A stretch of DNA of 50,583 bases from Synergistaceae bacterium. Lineage in GTDB: Bacteria; Synergistota; Synergistia; Synergistales; Aminobacteriaceae. Where the stretch lies: NCBI GenBank assembly GCA_018436785.1, contig JAHDKR010000091.1, forward strand, positions 1 to 50,583, given 5' to 3'. Under the pieces are notes generated by a model. It was not told the origin of the DNA, ran no database searches, and saw only the letters and a program-made list of their open reading frames with translations. Positions 31,950 to 40,597 of this stretch are shown one piece after another (position 1 is the first letter of the stretch; each line of letters starts with the position of its first letter). The position numbers and the translations under genes are program-made.

Positions 31950-33476
31950 TCAACGAAAAATCACCGTCTCATCTGATGGGTAGCTCAAGCGGAAAACCGC
32001 ATTTATCGTACGTTTTTCACCGGGAGCGAGAGACAGCTTCCATGTCAGGAGATTTTGTTCTGACTGTTCGTCCGGCTTGGGTTCAATGCGCAATACTTCG
32101 ACAGAAATATTTTCCCGCGATGAAATTGGAATACGGTCTTTCAGCGTGACAGCGACAGGATGGGGCATGCCGTTTGTGACTTCAATCGTATACCCGTCCT
32201 CGGTGCGTCCTCTTCCCGTCCATGTGCTTCCTTCCTTTGAGACGAGTTTCTCCTTGGAAGCTTTGACTCGAGGCGTTCTGCCGAAGGCAATAAGAATATC
32301 GGAACCGGAGCCGTGCTCATCAAGCGTTGTTTTCCCGGACGGACTTCCGTCGACGGAGAGCTCGGCGGAGGCTGGTAGTATAGGGAAGGGAAGCCCTTTG
32401 GACTCTGCTACGAGCCATGCCTGCTCAGAGAGAGACGGGACGGAAATAATAGAAGTCTCTGACTTCAGCGAAAAGCTGCCCAGGTTAAAATCTGCCGGAG
32501 TATAATCCCCCGTCAGCAGTCCCTCAGCCTGAGTTGAAAGGTCGGTAAGCGTCTGGATAACGGGGCGAGGCGCCGGTTCTGCGGGGGCGGGAGCCTGCAC
32601 CATTGGGGCCATCATCGGGAGAGCTTCGTCCATGGCGAAACGGCGAACATCTTTGTGTTTCGGAGCCAGATCCGCGACGAGCGGACGCAGTTCCGGAGGC
32701 GCCACGGAAACAGAAGGCATCGACGTATGGAAGTGTACGGTCCCTTCGACAAGAAGCCCCGTCTTTTGCCGCGCTCGCGCAAAAAGTCCGGCCGAAATAC
32801 CGCCGCTGCTTACGGAGAGGTTCATTCTATAAAAGGGGACCCACTCCGCGTAGCGTGTGAATGCTTCCACGAGAAAAACGCCGCTGCCGGAAAGAACTGC
32901 CGTAATTTCTACCGCTTTTTGAGAGTCCGGGGGCATTTTCGATTTGAAATCCGCTTGAAGAACGGCGAGTTCCTTTTGGAGTTCATCTAAAGTGTCCGCT
33001 AGAGAAGCGCGTTCCAATTCCATTTTTTCCCGGACTGCCCGGACTGATTCAATGTACTCCGCTACATCGGCGCCTTTTAATTCCTTTGGAAGAGGTCCGG
33101 AAAGGAGCGCCAGCGAGTTCTCGATGGCCGAAATCTTGCCCCCCAGAGTCGCTTGTAGTCGTTCTTTTTCACGAATAGACGTAAAAAGTTTCTCCAGTAC
33201 GGGAGGAATCCATTCGGAACGCGATACGTCAACGGCTTCGAAAGAGAGAACTTCCACCCCTTCAGAGGGGAGCGGGCGAACCGAAGCGCTGTCGAAAGCT
33301 CCGGGCAGCTGGAAATGCACCTTTTCCGAAGCCGGAATAGAAAAGACCAACCGTGCGCCGGCAGGGTACATATCTGTACGGAGAATCGAATACTCAGAGA
33401 CAGCCTCGGAGGGAACGCTTAGGACGCACAACAGAAAAAAAAGCAAAAGCGATACATTGAAGACGCCCATCTTCAT
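31950..33476 (-). CDS. DUF4139 domain protein, exported
   Basis: A 508-aa protein with a signal peptide (FNVSLLLFFLLCVLSVPSEA). Residues about 100-190 form a coiled-coil region (EKERLQATLGGKI and DTLDELQKELAVLQADF). The C-terminal two thirds are beta-rich and match the DUF4139 layout (YAEWVPFYRMNL, LTWKLSLAPGEKRTINAVFRLSYPSDE). Family members are sometimes called mucoidy inhibitor-like, but their role is not established. The RBS is strong (AAGGAGG). It is upstream of the PAS/GGDEF and GH3 genes on the same strand, separated by 64 nt, so possibly co-transcribed with them. Confidence 0.85.
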   Translation of the reverse strand: MKMGVFNVSLLLFFLLCVLSVPSEAVSEYSILRTDMYPAGARLVFSIPASEKVHFQLPGAFDSASVRPLPSEGVEVLSFEAVDVSRSEWIPPVLEKLFTSIREKERLQATLGGKISAIENSLALLSGPLPKELKGADVAEYIESVRAVREKMELERASLADTLDELQKELAVLQADFKSKMPPDSQKAVEITAVLSGSGVFLVEAFTRYAEWVPFYRMNLSVSSGGISAGLFARARQKTGLLVEGTVHFHTSMPSVSVAPPELRPLVADLAPKHKDVRRFAMDEALPMMAPMVQAPAPAEPAPRPVIQTLTDLSTQAEGLLTGDYTPADFNLGSFSLKSETSIISVPSLSEQAWLVAESKGLPFPILPASAELSVDGSPSGKTTLDEHGSGSDILIAFGRTPRVKASKEKLVSKEGSTWTGRGRTEDGYTIEVTNGMPHPVAVTLKDRIPISSRENISVEVLRIEPKPDEQSEQNLLTWKLSLAPGEKRTINAVFRLSYPSDETVIFR

Positions 33477-33488
33477 CTCGAAAAACCT

Positions 33489-33500
33489 CCTTGATCAAGG
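33489..33500. promoter_or_regulatory. 12-bp perfect palindrome at the DUF4139 RBS
   Basis: CCTTGATCAAGG reads the same on both strands and contains part of the RBS of the DUF4139 gene. It could be an operator or simply chance. Confidence 0.3.
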
Positions 33501-33650
33501 TATAAAAGCTTGCAATCAATGATAACAGAAATTTGAAAAACCGGATTGACTCTTTTTTAAAGTACACGCGATTCTTCCCTTTCGGCGTGGAAAAGGTATA
33601 ATGCATCACGGGACTGAAAAAAACTGTCTCGCAACAAAGGAGGAAGAAAA

Positions 33651-34742
33651 ATGCTCAAATGTGGTATTATCGGCCTTCCGCTGAGCGGAAAGAGCACGGT
33701 TTTCAACGTAGTCACACGTGCCGGCGCCGAAGTTAAGCCTTATGCAAGCGGGAAGACGGATCCCAACAGAGCAATGGTCAACGTCCCCGATGATCGTTTC
33801 GACCACCTGGCACGCTTGTTCGAGCCCAAAAAAGTCACTCCGGCGACCGTGGAATTCGTCGATCTTGCAGGTCTTTCGCGCAACGCCAGCAAAGGAGAAG
33901 GGGTAGGAAATGCTTTTCTCTCTTTTGTCTCCGAATCTGACGCATTGGTCCACGTTGTCCGCCTTTTTGAGAATCCCGACGTCCCGCATCCGGAAAATTC
34001 CATCGATCCTGTAAGAGACTGGAATATCGTCGAGATGGAATTAATCTTCCGCGACCTTGGCGTTATTGAAAACAGGATTTCCCGCCTGCAGGCAAAGAAA
34101 AAAAACATTCCTTCCGAAACGGAGGAAAAAGCGCTGCTTGAACGCTGCCAAGCCTGCCTCCTTGAGGAGCGCCCTTTGAGAGAACTCGGGCTTTCGCCCG
34201 ATGAATTGCGTCTTCTCAGCGGTTTTGCTTTTGTAACGCTGAAGCCGGAACTCATCGTCGCGAATCTCGACGAAACCCAGACCGATGATTCGTTTCCTCT
34301 ACTCAACGCACTCCGCGAGCTGGCGAAGACAAAAGGCATCCGTTTACTCAGGATCTTCGGGAAAATGGAGATGGAGCTTACTGAACTTCCCGAGGAAGAG
34401 CAGAAGGAGTTTATGGGCGAACTCGGCATAGAAGAATCGGGCCGGAACCGCCTTATCTCCGAAGCCTACGCCCTTCTTGGGCTTCTCTCGTTTTTCACGA
34501 CGGGAAAGGATGAGGTCAGGGCATGGACGCTTGTAAAAGGCGCAAATGCGGTTGACGCTGCAGGAGCGATCCATTCGGATCTTGCACGTGGTTTTATTCG
34601 GGCGCAGGTCGTCTCCTACGAAGATTTTATTTCTCACGAGCAATCTTTAGCAAAATGCCGGGAAAAGGGCGTGCTTCGCCTTGAGGGCAAAGACTACGTC
34701 GTAAATGACGGCGATATGATAGAAATCCGCTTCAATGTCTAA
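33651..34742 (+). CDS. ychF: YchF/OBG-family ATPase
   Basis: A P-loop NTPase of the YchF group, which prefers ATP and binds the ribosome. It is 363 aa, the normal size. Motifs are GLPLSGKSTVFN (P loop), DLAGLSRNASKGEGVGNAFL (G3 and switch) and the NLDETQTD segment, which replaces the usual GTPase NKxD. The C-terminal TGS domain ends in DYVVNDGDMIEIRFNV. The coupling partner is often a peptidyl-tRNA hydrolase gene, but it is not here. AAAGGAGG is 8 nt upstream of the start. TATAAT at 33597-33602 is a possible -10 without a matching -35. Confidence 0.95.
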   Translation: MLKCGIIGLPLSGKSTVFNVVTRAGAEVKPYASGKTDPNRAMVNVPDDRFDHLARLFEPKKVTPATVEFVDLAGLSRNASKGEGVGNAFLSFVSESDALVHVVRLFENPDVPHPENSIDPVRDWNIVEMELIFRDLGVIENRISRLQAKKKNIPSETEEKALLERCQACLLEERPLRELGLSPDELRLLSGFAFVTLKPELIVANLDETQTDDSFPLLNALRELAKTKGIRLLRIFGKMEMELTELPEEEQKEFMGELGIEESGRNRLISEAYALLGLLSFFTTGKDEVRAWTLVKGANAVDAAGAIHSDLARGFIRAQVVSYEDFISHEQSLAKCREKGVLRLEGKDYVVNDGDMIEIRFNV

Positions 34743-34744
34743 TG

Positions 34745-34753
34745 TGATACAAT
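34745..34753 (+). promoter_or_regulatory. Possible extended -10 for the 34791 gene
   Basis: TGATACAAT has the TGn-TAnAAT form and lies about 40 nt before the start at 34791, just after the ychF stop. A -35 is not evident. Confidence 0.35.
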
Positions 34754-34790
34754 CAGTACTCTAATTTTCCTAGAAAGGGGCGCTTTTCCA

Positions 34791-35234
34791 ATGGCCATGC
34801 CAATGCAGGTAAGTCTCGATGAAATTCTCTCAATGCTCCTCGCCAGGGTGGATAGCCTTGCGATCAACGATGAGAATTCAAAGAGCAAGTTCAATATCGT
34901 CGCACGCGTTTTGTATAAAAAGGGGATTCTCACGGACGCGGATATAGTGGAGTCGATCAAAGAAGAGCACCGCATGCTGAAGGAGCTTGGCGCCATAGCC
35001 GAAGAGCCTTCCGACGACATCGTGGAGACCATCGCCGACGGAATTCTCCAGTGGATCAAAGGTGATGTTGAATCTTTGAAGAAGGGGATGGAGGAGTACG
35101 AGCGCAAGGTCCAGGAGGCAATGGCCAAACAGCAGGCTCAGAAACCGAAGATAGACGTCGCCTCTCCGGCTGTTCTACAACAGCTGAACAGAATGGGAGG
35201 AAAAGGGCAGGGCGGAGGAAAGCTTATTATCTAA
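34791..35234 (+). CDS. Small helical protein of unknown function (147 aa)
   Basis: Not recognised. The protein has no signal peptide. It is mostly alpha-helical and charged (EHRMLKELGAIAEEPSDDIVETIADGIL and VESLKKGMEEYERKVQEAMAKQQ), with a Gly-rich end (GGKGQGGGKLII). The central part could form a coiled coil. It starts 49 nt after ychF and is closed by a terminator at 35241. The RBS is weak (GGGGCG). No function can be named. Confidence 0.7.
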   Translation: MAMPMQVSLDEILSMLLARVDSLAINDENSKSKFNIVARVLYKKGILTDADIVESIKEEHRMLKELGAIAEEPSDDIVETIADGILQWIKGDVESLKKGMEEYERKVQEAMAKQQAQKPKIDVASPAVLQQLNRMGGKGQGGGKLII

Positions 35235-35240
35235 CTGTAC

Positions 35241-35285
35241 GATATGCTGCGGGCGCGGAATCGAAGCGCCGGCAGCATATCTTTT
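35241..35285 (+). terminator. Intrinsic terminator after the 147-aa gene
   Basis: Stem 35241-35256 with 35266-35281 (15 of 16 bp paired) followed by CTTTTC. It also stands at the end of the convergent SYLF gene. Confidence 0.8.
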
Positions 35286-35290
35286 CGAGC

Positions 35291-35989
35291 TTATTTCGCC
35301 CGTTTCATGATTTTTTCCAGTTCGATGACGAGCTGTTTTATCTCGTTTTTTGTTGCCGCCGAATTTAAGGCGTTTCCTGCTGAAAACGGTTTGCCCCAGT
35401 ACGCCTGGTTCGCATTCCTGTCCACATTGATAGCTGCTCCTTCAAGAGAGACACCCGCAAACAAACCCTTTGTCATCGAATAACTATAAATCGAGGCTTT
35501 CATCTTATAGTCGGTTCCCATTTCACCTCTTCGTCCCACAGGTCCGGCGGCTACCGAGAGATCTCCTCCCAGCTTGACGTTGTTTCCCATAAAGCCCTCC
35601 AGCCCCCTGTCGTTGGTGATTACGAGAACAAGCGCTATGGACTGCGCTCCAATCTGCAATCCCCAGGAGGCCCCGGTAACGCTTACGAAGGATGGACCGT
35701 ACCATCTTTTTTTTACCGGGTCGCGGCGAAGGACAAGGCCCTCGCCGTACTGTCCTCCGAAAACGAACCCTGCTTTTACGACGGAAGGGAAAATAGCGAC
35801 TCCCCTGGCCTGCGCAATAAGCTCTCCCATTGTCGATGCATCATCCTGTTTCGACATTTCACGAAGCACTTTTACGGAATCGGCAATTCGACCTTTTGGA
35901 GTTGAAGCGAACGATGGCCTTTCCGTCAAATTCAAGATAAGTAACAAGAAGACAACACACAAAGAAAAAGATACGCGCACCCGTCTCAT
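35291..35989 (-). CDS. SYLF domain lipid-binding protein, exported
   Basis: A 232-aa protein with an N-terminal signal peptide (FSLCVVFLLLILNLTERPSFA). The SYLF (DUF500/Ysc84) domain fills the remainder: ARGVAIFPSVVKAGFVFGGQYGEG, then WYGPSFVSVTGASWGLQIGAQS, the GGDLSVAAGPVGRRGE turn and the YSMTKGLFAGVSLEGA block. Bacterial SYLF proteins are membrane- or outer-envelope-associated lipid-binding proteins of unclear role. The RBS is GGAGGAGAGG. Confidence 0.9.
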   Translation of the reverse strand: MRRVRVSFSLCVVFLLLILNLTERPSFASTPKGRIADSVKVLREMSKQDDASTMGELIAQARGVAIFPSVVKAGFVFGGQYGEGLVLRRDPVKKRWYGPSFVSVTGASWGLQIGAQSIALVLVITNDRGLEGFMGNNVKLGGDLSVAAGPVGRRGEMGTDYKMKASIYSYSMTKGLFAGVSLEGAAINVDRNANQAYWGKPFSAGNALNSAATKNEIKQLVIELEKIMKRAK

Positions 35990-36054
35990 TCCCTCTCCTC
36001 CTAGAAAAAAAATTCATGGTTTTTTGCACTTCTTCATATTCTACACCAACCTAT

Positions 36055-36083
36055 TTGACCGGGAAAAAATCGTGAGCTAGACT
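36055..36083 (+). promoter_or_regulatory. Promoter of the 36129 gene
   Basis: TTGACC (36055-36060) and TAGACT (36078-36083) with a 17-nt spacer. Predicted start near 36090. Confidence 0.55.
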
Positions 36084-36128
36084 TCTTGGAGAGGGAAGAG
36101 ACTGAAAAAGCAAACGGAGGAAATATCT

Positions 36129-37058
36129 ATGAATACTACACAGAAAATCGAAAGACTTCTTGACGAGGCGTATACTACCGATGATCCGGAGGAAATGGAA
36201 CGCCTCGCTCGACAAATTTTGAATTACGACAAAGATAATGTGGAAGCAATCATCCTTCTGGCCGATGTCACCGAGGACTCGAAGGAGAAGATCGTCCTTT
36301 TGCAAAAAGCAAGTTGCTTATTGGAGAAAGATCTGGAAGAATCGCCCGTTCCGGAAGGAACAGCCTTTCTGGATGACGAACTCGGAATGCTCTACGCAGC
36401 AGTTCTTCAACGCCTCGGTTTTTCCTATTTCTCCGAAGGCGAGAACGAAAAAGCGCTTGAAATTGCGCACTCAATCATGGCATTTGACCCGGAACAACAG
36501 ACGCTGGGAAGAACTCTTTACTATCGTATCCTTGTCGATATGAACGAATACACGGCGATCCTTGAGGAGTGCTTAAAAGAAAGAGAGCCTTTTCCTGCAA
36601 TGCTCCACAGTAAAGCTATAGCTGCGTTTAGGCTCTCCGGAGCTACCATGCCGGCCTATAGGGCGCTTTGGGAGGCGTTTGCAGCGGACCCCGACGTTCC
36701 CTTCCATATTCTCGGCTACTATGAAGAACCGGATGAAGAGTCTGAAGAGGAGGAACTGGAAAGCTACAGTCTCGCAATGCTCTTTGAAGATGCGTGGTTG
36801 ACTGAAGGAGACGCCGCGTTGGCAAATTGGGTTGCCGGAGGGACAATCTTGCTTGGTCTGGCCGCATCGCTCTTCCCGGCAGAGAATTCCGAGAAAATGC
36901 TGGTGCTTGCAGATGCCCTCGGTCTCGCCGACGCTGCTGAGGACATAATGGTAAAGTTGGAGAGCAGACAGGACTGGAATGTTCTTTCAAAACAGGAAAA
37001 AGTGAAGGAGGCATTAAAGCTGCTCTCTGAAGGTAAATATCTTCCACTGAAATCTTAA
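36129..37058 (+). CDS. TPR-like cytoplasmic protein of unknown function (309 aa)
   Basis: Not firmly recognised. No signal peptide or membrane segment. Helical repeats are visible (RLARQILNYDKDNVEAIILLADVTED, then AAVLQRLGFSYFSEGENEKALEIAHSIMAFDPEQ), in the style of tetratricopeptide repeats. An acidic Glu-rich patch lies near residue 205. It is a single-gene unit with its own promoter, the RBS GGAGG, and a terminator downstream. A scaffold or chaperone role would fit TPRs, but this is an inference. Confidence 0.7.
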   Translation: MNTTQKIERLLDEAYTTDDPEEMERLARQILNYDKDNVEAIILLADVTEDSKEKIVLLQKASCLLEKDLEESPVPEGTAFLDDELGMLYAAVLQRLGFSYFSEGENEKALEIAHSIMAFDPEQQTLGRTLYYRILVDMNEYTAILEECLKEREPFPAMLHSKAIAAFRLSGATMPAYRALWEAFAADPDVPFHILGYYEEPDEESEEEELESYSLAMLFEDAWLTEGDAALANWVAGGTILLGLAASLFPAENSEKMLVLADALGLADAAEDIMVKLESRQDWNVLSKQEKVKEALKLLSEGKYLPLKS

Positions 37059-37142
37059 TGCTCTTATTTTTTATTGAATTAGATGTGTTTTTGTAAAAAA
37101 GGATCCAGCAAGAAGACTACGTATCGAGAAGATGTATGAGAT

Positions 37143-37163
37143 AAAGCAAAAACTTGCTTTTTT
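37143..37163 (+). terminator. Terminator after the TPR-like gene
   Basis: AAAGCAA, loop AAAC, TTGCTTT followed by a T run (to 37163). The stem is short and A/T-rich but has the right order and U tail. Confidence 0.7.
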
Positions 37164-37184
37164 AGAGAAAAAATCTTTTTTCTG

Positions 37185-37322
37185 TGGTAATATTTACATC
37201 GGGCGCCGTTTACAGGAAAACGGTTTCTTTCCCCGAAGTTGTTTTTTTGTGTAGAATCAACAAGAGATAGTTTTTTGTTATTCTATATGTTATTAAATTC
37301 ACTATACTTAGGGGGTCGGGCA
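37185..37322 (+). promoter_or_regulatory. Promoter and structured leader of the formate dehydrogenase operon
   Basis: An extended -10, TGGTAATAT (37185-37193), implies a transcript from about 37200 and a leader of roughly 122 nt. The leader opens with a hairpin: CCGTTT/AAACGG (37206-37211 with 37218-37223), flanked by TCGGG/CCCCGA. The rest is A/T-rich. No known riboswitch fits; the position before a molybdenum or tungsten enzyme operon makes cofactor- or redox-dependent control worth testing. The 264-bp gap before the first gene holds nothing else I can name besides the upstream terminator. Confidence 0.45.
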
Positions 37323-37802
37323 ATGGTTGTGGAAACAAAGCAGGACGTGCGTTCCATGGTACAGGAAATTACCGCTCCGTGGAAAGGAAAGCACGGAGGT
37401 GTTATTCCGGTGCTTCAGGAGACGCAGAAAAAAGTAGGGTACTTGTCCCGGGAGGCAATGGAGGTAGTTTCGGAGGAGTTGGGCGTTCCTCTTGCGGAGC
37501 TTTACGGTGTTGCAACCTTCTATGCGCAGTTTCATCTGAAACCCAGGGGACGCCATATTATCCGAGTGTGCCGCGGAACCGCGTGTCATGTTCGCGGCAG
37601 CGGAAAGATCATGGACAAAATCATGTCGATGCTCAAGGTAAAGGAAAACGGAACCACCGATGATCTTCGTTTTACACTTGAACCAGTCGCGTGTCTTGGT
37701 TGTTGCGGCCTTGCCCCTGTAGTAATGATAGACGACGACACACATGGCAGATTAACAGACGACGAAGCGGCCTTACAAAAATTCCTTGATCAGTACGCCT
37801 GA
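37323..37802 (+). CDS. NuoE/HndA-like 2Fe-2S subunit of NADH-linked formate dehydrogenase
   Basis: A 159-aa thioredoxin-like ferredoxin subunit of the NuoE family. The [2Fe-2S] ligands are Cys83, Cys88, Cys124 and Cys128 (in RVCRGTACHVRG and ACLGCCGLAPV). The N-terminal helical part (KKVGYLSREAMEVVSEELGV and ELYGVATFYAQF) is standard. It is the first gene of the operon and shuttles electrons to the NADH-binding NuoF-like subunit. I start at 37323, with GGGGGTCGGG upstream. Confidence 0.92.
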   Translation: MVVETKQDVRSMVQEITAPWKGKHGGVIPVLQETQKKVGYLSREAMEVVSEELGVPLAELYGVATFYAQFHLKPRGRHIIRVCRGTACHVRGSGKIMDKIMSMLKVKENGTTDDLRFTLEPVACLGCCGLAPVVMIDDDTHGRLTDDEAALQKFLDQYA

Positions 37803-37804
37803 TT

Positions 37805-38347
37805 ATGCTCGAGGATCTCTCCCACCATATTCTCGATATCGCTGAGAATGGCGTCAATGCCGGAGCCGATACGATAGCTGTTTCATTCGACGACGACGGT
37901 GAGTTCATTCGCTTGACTGTTCGCGATAACGGAAGAGGAATGGATGAAAAAACAGCGCTCTCTGTAGTCGATCCTTTTTTTACAACGCGAACAGAGCGCC
38001 GGGTGGGGCTCGGGCTGCCTTTTCTGAAACAGCTCGCTGAGTTATGCGGTGGTGAATTCCTTCTTTCTTCAGCGCCAGGAAAAGGAACAACTGTTTCGGC
38101 GTCATTCAGCAAACAGTGCGTAGATACTCCTCCTCCCGGAGATATTCCCTCGACTCTGCTTACTCTTCTTGTCGGTCACGGGCATATCTCCTGGAAATAT
38201 GTTCACAGAGTTGGCAAGAGGGAGTTCCTTCTGGACAGCGATGAACTGAAGGATGCGCTCGGGGGCGGGAACCCTTTCACAGATCCCGCGCTTGCCGTTG
38301 GAGTAAAGGAGTACATCGCGGAAAATATCGGCGAGCTTTATATGTGA
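37805..38347 (+). CDS. GHKL ATP-binding protein in the formate dehydrogenase operon
   Basis: A 180-aa protein with a histidine-kinase-type ATP-binding fold but no phosphorylated-His domain and no membrane segment. The N box is ILDIAENGVNAGADTI, the G1 box DNGRGMD, the FTTRTERRVGLGLPFLKQLAEL stretch carries the G2 box, and GKGTTVSASF ends the fold. After about residue 110 there is an extra segment (LLTLLVGHGHISWKYVHRVG) with no familiar pattern. Similar stand-alone ATPases sit next to NuoE-like subunits in iron hydrogenase and formate dehydrogenase operons of other anaerobes; the role is unknown. It starts 2 nt after hydC-like and lacks a clear RBS. Confidence 0.82.
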   Translation: MLEDLSHHILDIAENGVNAGADTIAVSFDDDGEFIRLTVRDNGRGMDEKTALSVVDPFFTTRTERRVGLGLPFLKQLAELCGGEFLLSSAPGKGTTVSASFSKQCVDTPPPGDIPSTLLTLLVGHGHISWKYVHRVGKREFLLDSDELKDALGGGNPFTDPALAVGVKEYIAENIGELYM

Positions 38348-38384
38348 AAAAAATGGGAAATAATGCGGACAGGAGGAAAAAGAA

Positions 38385-38771
38385 ATGACTGAGGAAAAGA
38401 AAAAGATCCGGAGTCTCGACGATCTGCGAAAGATCAAAGAGAAAACGGGCGATTTGACATCCGCGCGTTCCGAGGTGGACAAAGTCAAGGTCATCATCGG
38501 TATGGGTACGTGCGGTATCGCCGCCGGCGCCCGCGAAATAATGAACGCGGTGCTTAAAGAGCTTGAAGTTCGCAATCTGCACAACGTCGCCGTAGAGACG
38601 ACAGGGTGCATCGGCATGTGCCAGAACGAGCCGCTTCTGGATGTTATCCGTCCGGGCGAGCCGAGGATAACCTACTGCGCTGTCACCCCTCCCGACGTTT
38701 CCAGGATTGTCTCGGAGCACATCGTAAACGGCCGCATTGTGCAGGACAAGCTGTACGGCAGAGCCGACTAA
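38385..38771 (+). CDS. Thioredoxin-like 2Fe-2S ferredoxin (HndB-like)
   Basis: A 128-aa protein with the thioredoxin-like [2Fe-2S] ferredoxin fold. Cys residues lie in GMGTCGIAAGA and in TTGCIGMCQNEP. The first binding loop has only one Cys, as in HndB-type subunits. HndB-like proteins sit between NuoE- and NuoF-type subunits in NADP/NAD-reducing hydrogenases. The position here is the same. RBS is AGGAGG. Confidence 0.85.
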   Translation: MTEEKKKIRSLDDLRKIKEKTGDLTSARSEVDKVKVIIGMGTCGIAAGAREIMNAVLKELEVRNLHNVAVETTGCIGMCQNEPLLDVIRPGEPRITYCAVTPPDVSRIVSEHIVNGRIVQDKLYGRAD

Positions 38772-38789
38772 GCGGGGAGGGATAAGGAT

Positions 38790-40583
38790 ATGGCATTGTA
38801 CCGCGCGCACGTACTCATCTGTCACGGAACAGGATGCGCTTCCGGCGGCGCCCCGAAGGTGCTTGAAGCGTTTAAAGAAGAGCTTGCAAAGAAAGGTCTC
38901 GAAAAAGAGATCCTTGTTATTGCAACCGGCTGCCACGGCATGTGTGAATTCGGTCCGATCGTCGTGGTCTATCCGGAAGGAACGTTTTACTCGCAGGTTA
39001 AGCCTTCAGACGTTGCAGAAATCGTCGAAGAGCATCTGTATAAGGGCCGCATCGTCACACGTCTTCTTTACAAAGAACCTCTGTCCGCTCAGAAGGTCTG
39101 TCACTACAAGGATATTCCGTTCTACGGTAAACAGCATAGAATCGTATTGAGCAACTGCGGGTATATCAACCCGGACAATATTGACGAGTACATCTCCAGA
39201 GACGGATACCAAGCTCTGGGAAAGTGTCTTGTCGAGATGACCCCGGCAGCGGTGATTGACGAGATGAAAAAGTCCGGGCTTCGAGGGCGTGGAGGCGGCG
39301 GTTTCCCGACAGGAATGAAATGGGGTTTCTGCGCAGCGTCCCCCGGCGATAAGAAATATGTCATCTGCAATGCGGACGAGGGAGATCCGGGCGCGTTCAT
39401 GGATCGCTCCATTCTTGAGGGCGACCCCCACGCCGTCATCGAAGGTATGATGATCGGCGGCTACGCCATGGGCGCCGACGAAGGATACATCTATTGTCGT
39501 GCTGAATACCCCCTGGCAATTAAACGCCTGCAGACCGCTATAAAGAATGCCACCGAATATGGCCTGCTGGGCGAAGACATCTTAGGAACGGGCTTCAACT
39601 TCACCCTTCACATCAAGGAGGGCGCCGGAGCTTTCGTCTGCGGCGAAGAGACCGCGCTTATGGCCTCCATAGAAGGACAGAGAGGCATGCCGCGCGCCCG
39701 TCCGCCTTTCCCGGCTGTCAAAGGACTCTGGGGTAAGCCGACGAATATCAACAACGTCGAAACGTGGGCGAACGTCCCAAGGATTATCGTCCAGGGAGCA
39801 GAGTGCTTTGCCGCAATGGGAACCGAGAAGTCCAAGGGAACCAAGGTTTTTGCACTCACCGGAAAGGTCAAGAATACCGGACTTGTCGAAGTGCCCATGG
39901 GCATCACGATCCGCGAGATCGTCTTCGAAATAGGCGGCGGTATTATCGGCGACAAAAAGTTCAAGGCCGTGCAAATCGGAGGTCCTTCGGGCGGCTGTCT
40001 CGTCGACGAACATCTTGATCTTGCAGTAGACTACGAATCGCTTACCGCTGCCGGCGCGATCATGGGTTCTGGCGGACTTGTCGTGCTCGACGAGGGAAAC
40101 TGCATGGTCGACACGGCGAAGTTTTTCCTTGAATTCACACAGCGCGAATCCTGCGGAAAGTGCGTGCCGTGCCGCGAGGGAACGAAGAAGATGCTTGACA
40201 TCCTGACCCGAATCACCGAAGGGAAAGGCGTACCTGAAGACATTGACAGACTTCTTTACCTTGGGAACCAGATCAAGGACGCCTCGCTTTGCGCCCTCGG
40301 TGGAACTGCTCCAAACCCCGTGCTCACAACGCTCAAGTATTTCCGCCATGAGTACGAAGCGCATATTTTCGATAAAAAATGCCCTGCCGGGGTCTGCCAG
40401 AGCCTGTTGAGGTACTCCATCAACACGGAAAAATGCATAGGCTGTACGAAGTGCGCCCGGAATTGCCCCGTGAGCTGTATTTCCGGCAAGGTGAAGGAAC
40501 CTCATGTCATAGATCAGGACAAGTGTATCAAGTGCGGCGCCTGCATGGATAATTGCCCCGTGGGCGCTGTAGTCAAAGGATAG
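38790..40583 (+). CDS. NuoF/HndC-like NAD(H)-binding subunit
   Basis: A 597-aa flavoprotein that exchanges electrons with NAD(H). It begins with a thioredoxin-like [2Fe-2S] domain (Cys11, Cys16 in ICHGTGCASGG, and ATGCHGMCEFG). The FMN/NADH domain has the GRGGGGFPTGMKWGF loop (near residue 165) and NADEGDPGAFMDR. A SLBB-type segment and the NuoF four-Cys iron-sulfur motif (ESCGKCVPCREGT, near residue 453) follow. At the C-terminus are two [4Fe-4S] ferredoxin motifs (EKCIGCTKCARNCP and DKCIKCGACMDNCPVGA). This HydB/HndC layout is shared by electron-bifurcating hydrogenases and formate dehydrogenases. Whether this enzyme bifurcates cannot be told from sequence. Confidence 0.93.
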   Translation: MALYRAHVLICHGTGCASGGAPKVLEAFKEELAKKGLEKEILVIATGCHGMCEFGPIVVVYPEGTFYSQVKPSDVAEIVEEHLYKGRIVTRLLYKEPLSAQKVCHYKDIPFYGKQHRIVLSNCGYINPDNIDEYISRDGYQALGKCLVEMTPAAVIDEMKKSGLRGRGGGGFPTGMKWGFCAASPGDKKYVICNADEGDPGAFMDRSILEGDPHAVIEGMMIGGYAMGADEGYIYCRAEYPLAIKRLQTAIKNATEYGLLGEDILGTGFNFTLHIKEGAGAFVCGEETALMASIEGQRGMPRARPPFPAVKGLWGKPTNINNVETWANVPRIIVQGAECFAAMGTEKSKGTKVFALTGKVKNTGLVEVPMGITIREIVFEIGGGIIGDKKFKAVQIGGPSGGCLVDEHLDLAVDYESLTAAGAIMGSGGLVVLDEGNCMVDTAKFFLEFTQRESCGKCVPCREGTKKMLDILTRITEGKGVPEDIDRLLYLGNQIKDASLCALGGTAPNPVLTTLKYFRHEYEAHIFDKKCPAGVCQSLLRYSINTEKCIGCTKCARNCPVSCISGKVKEPHVIDQDKCIKCGACMDNCPVGAVVKG

Positions 40584-40597
40584 GAGATGATCAGAGA

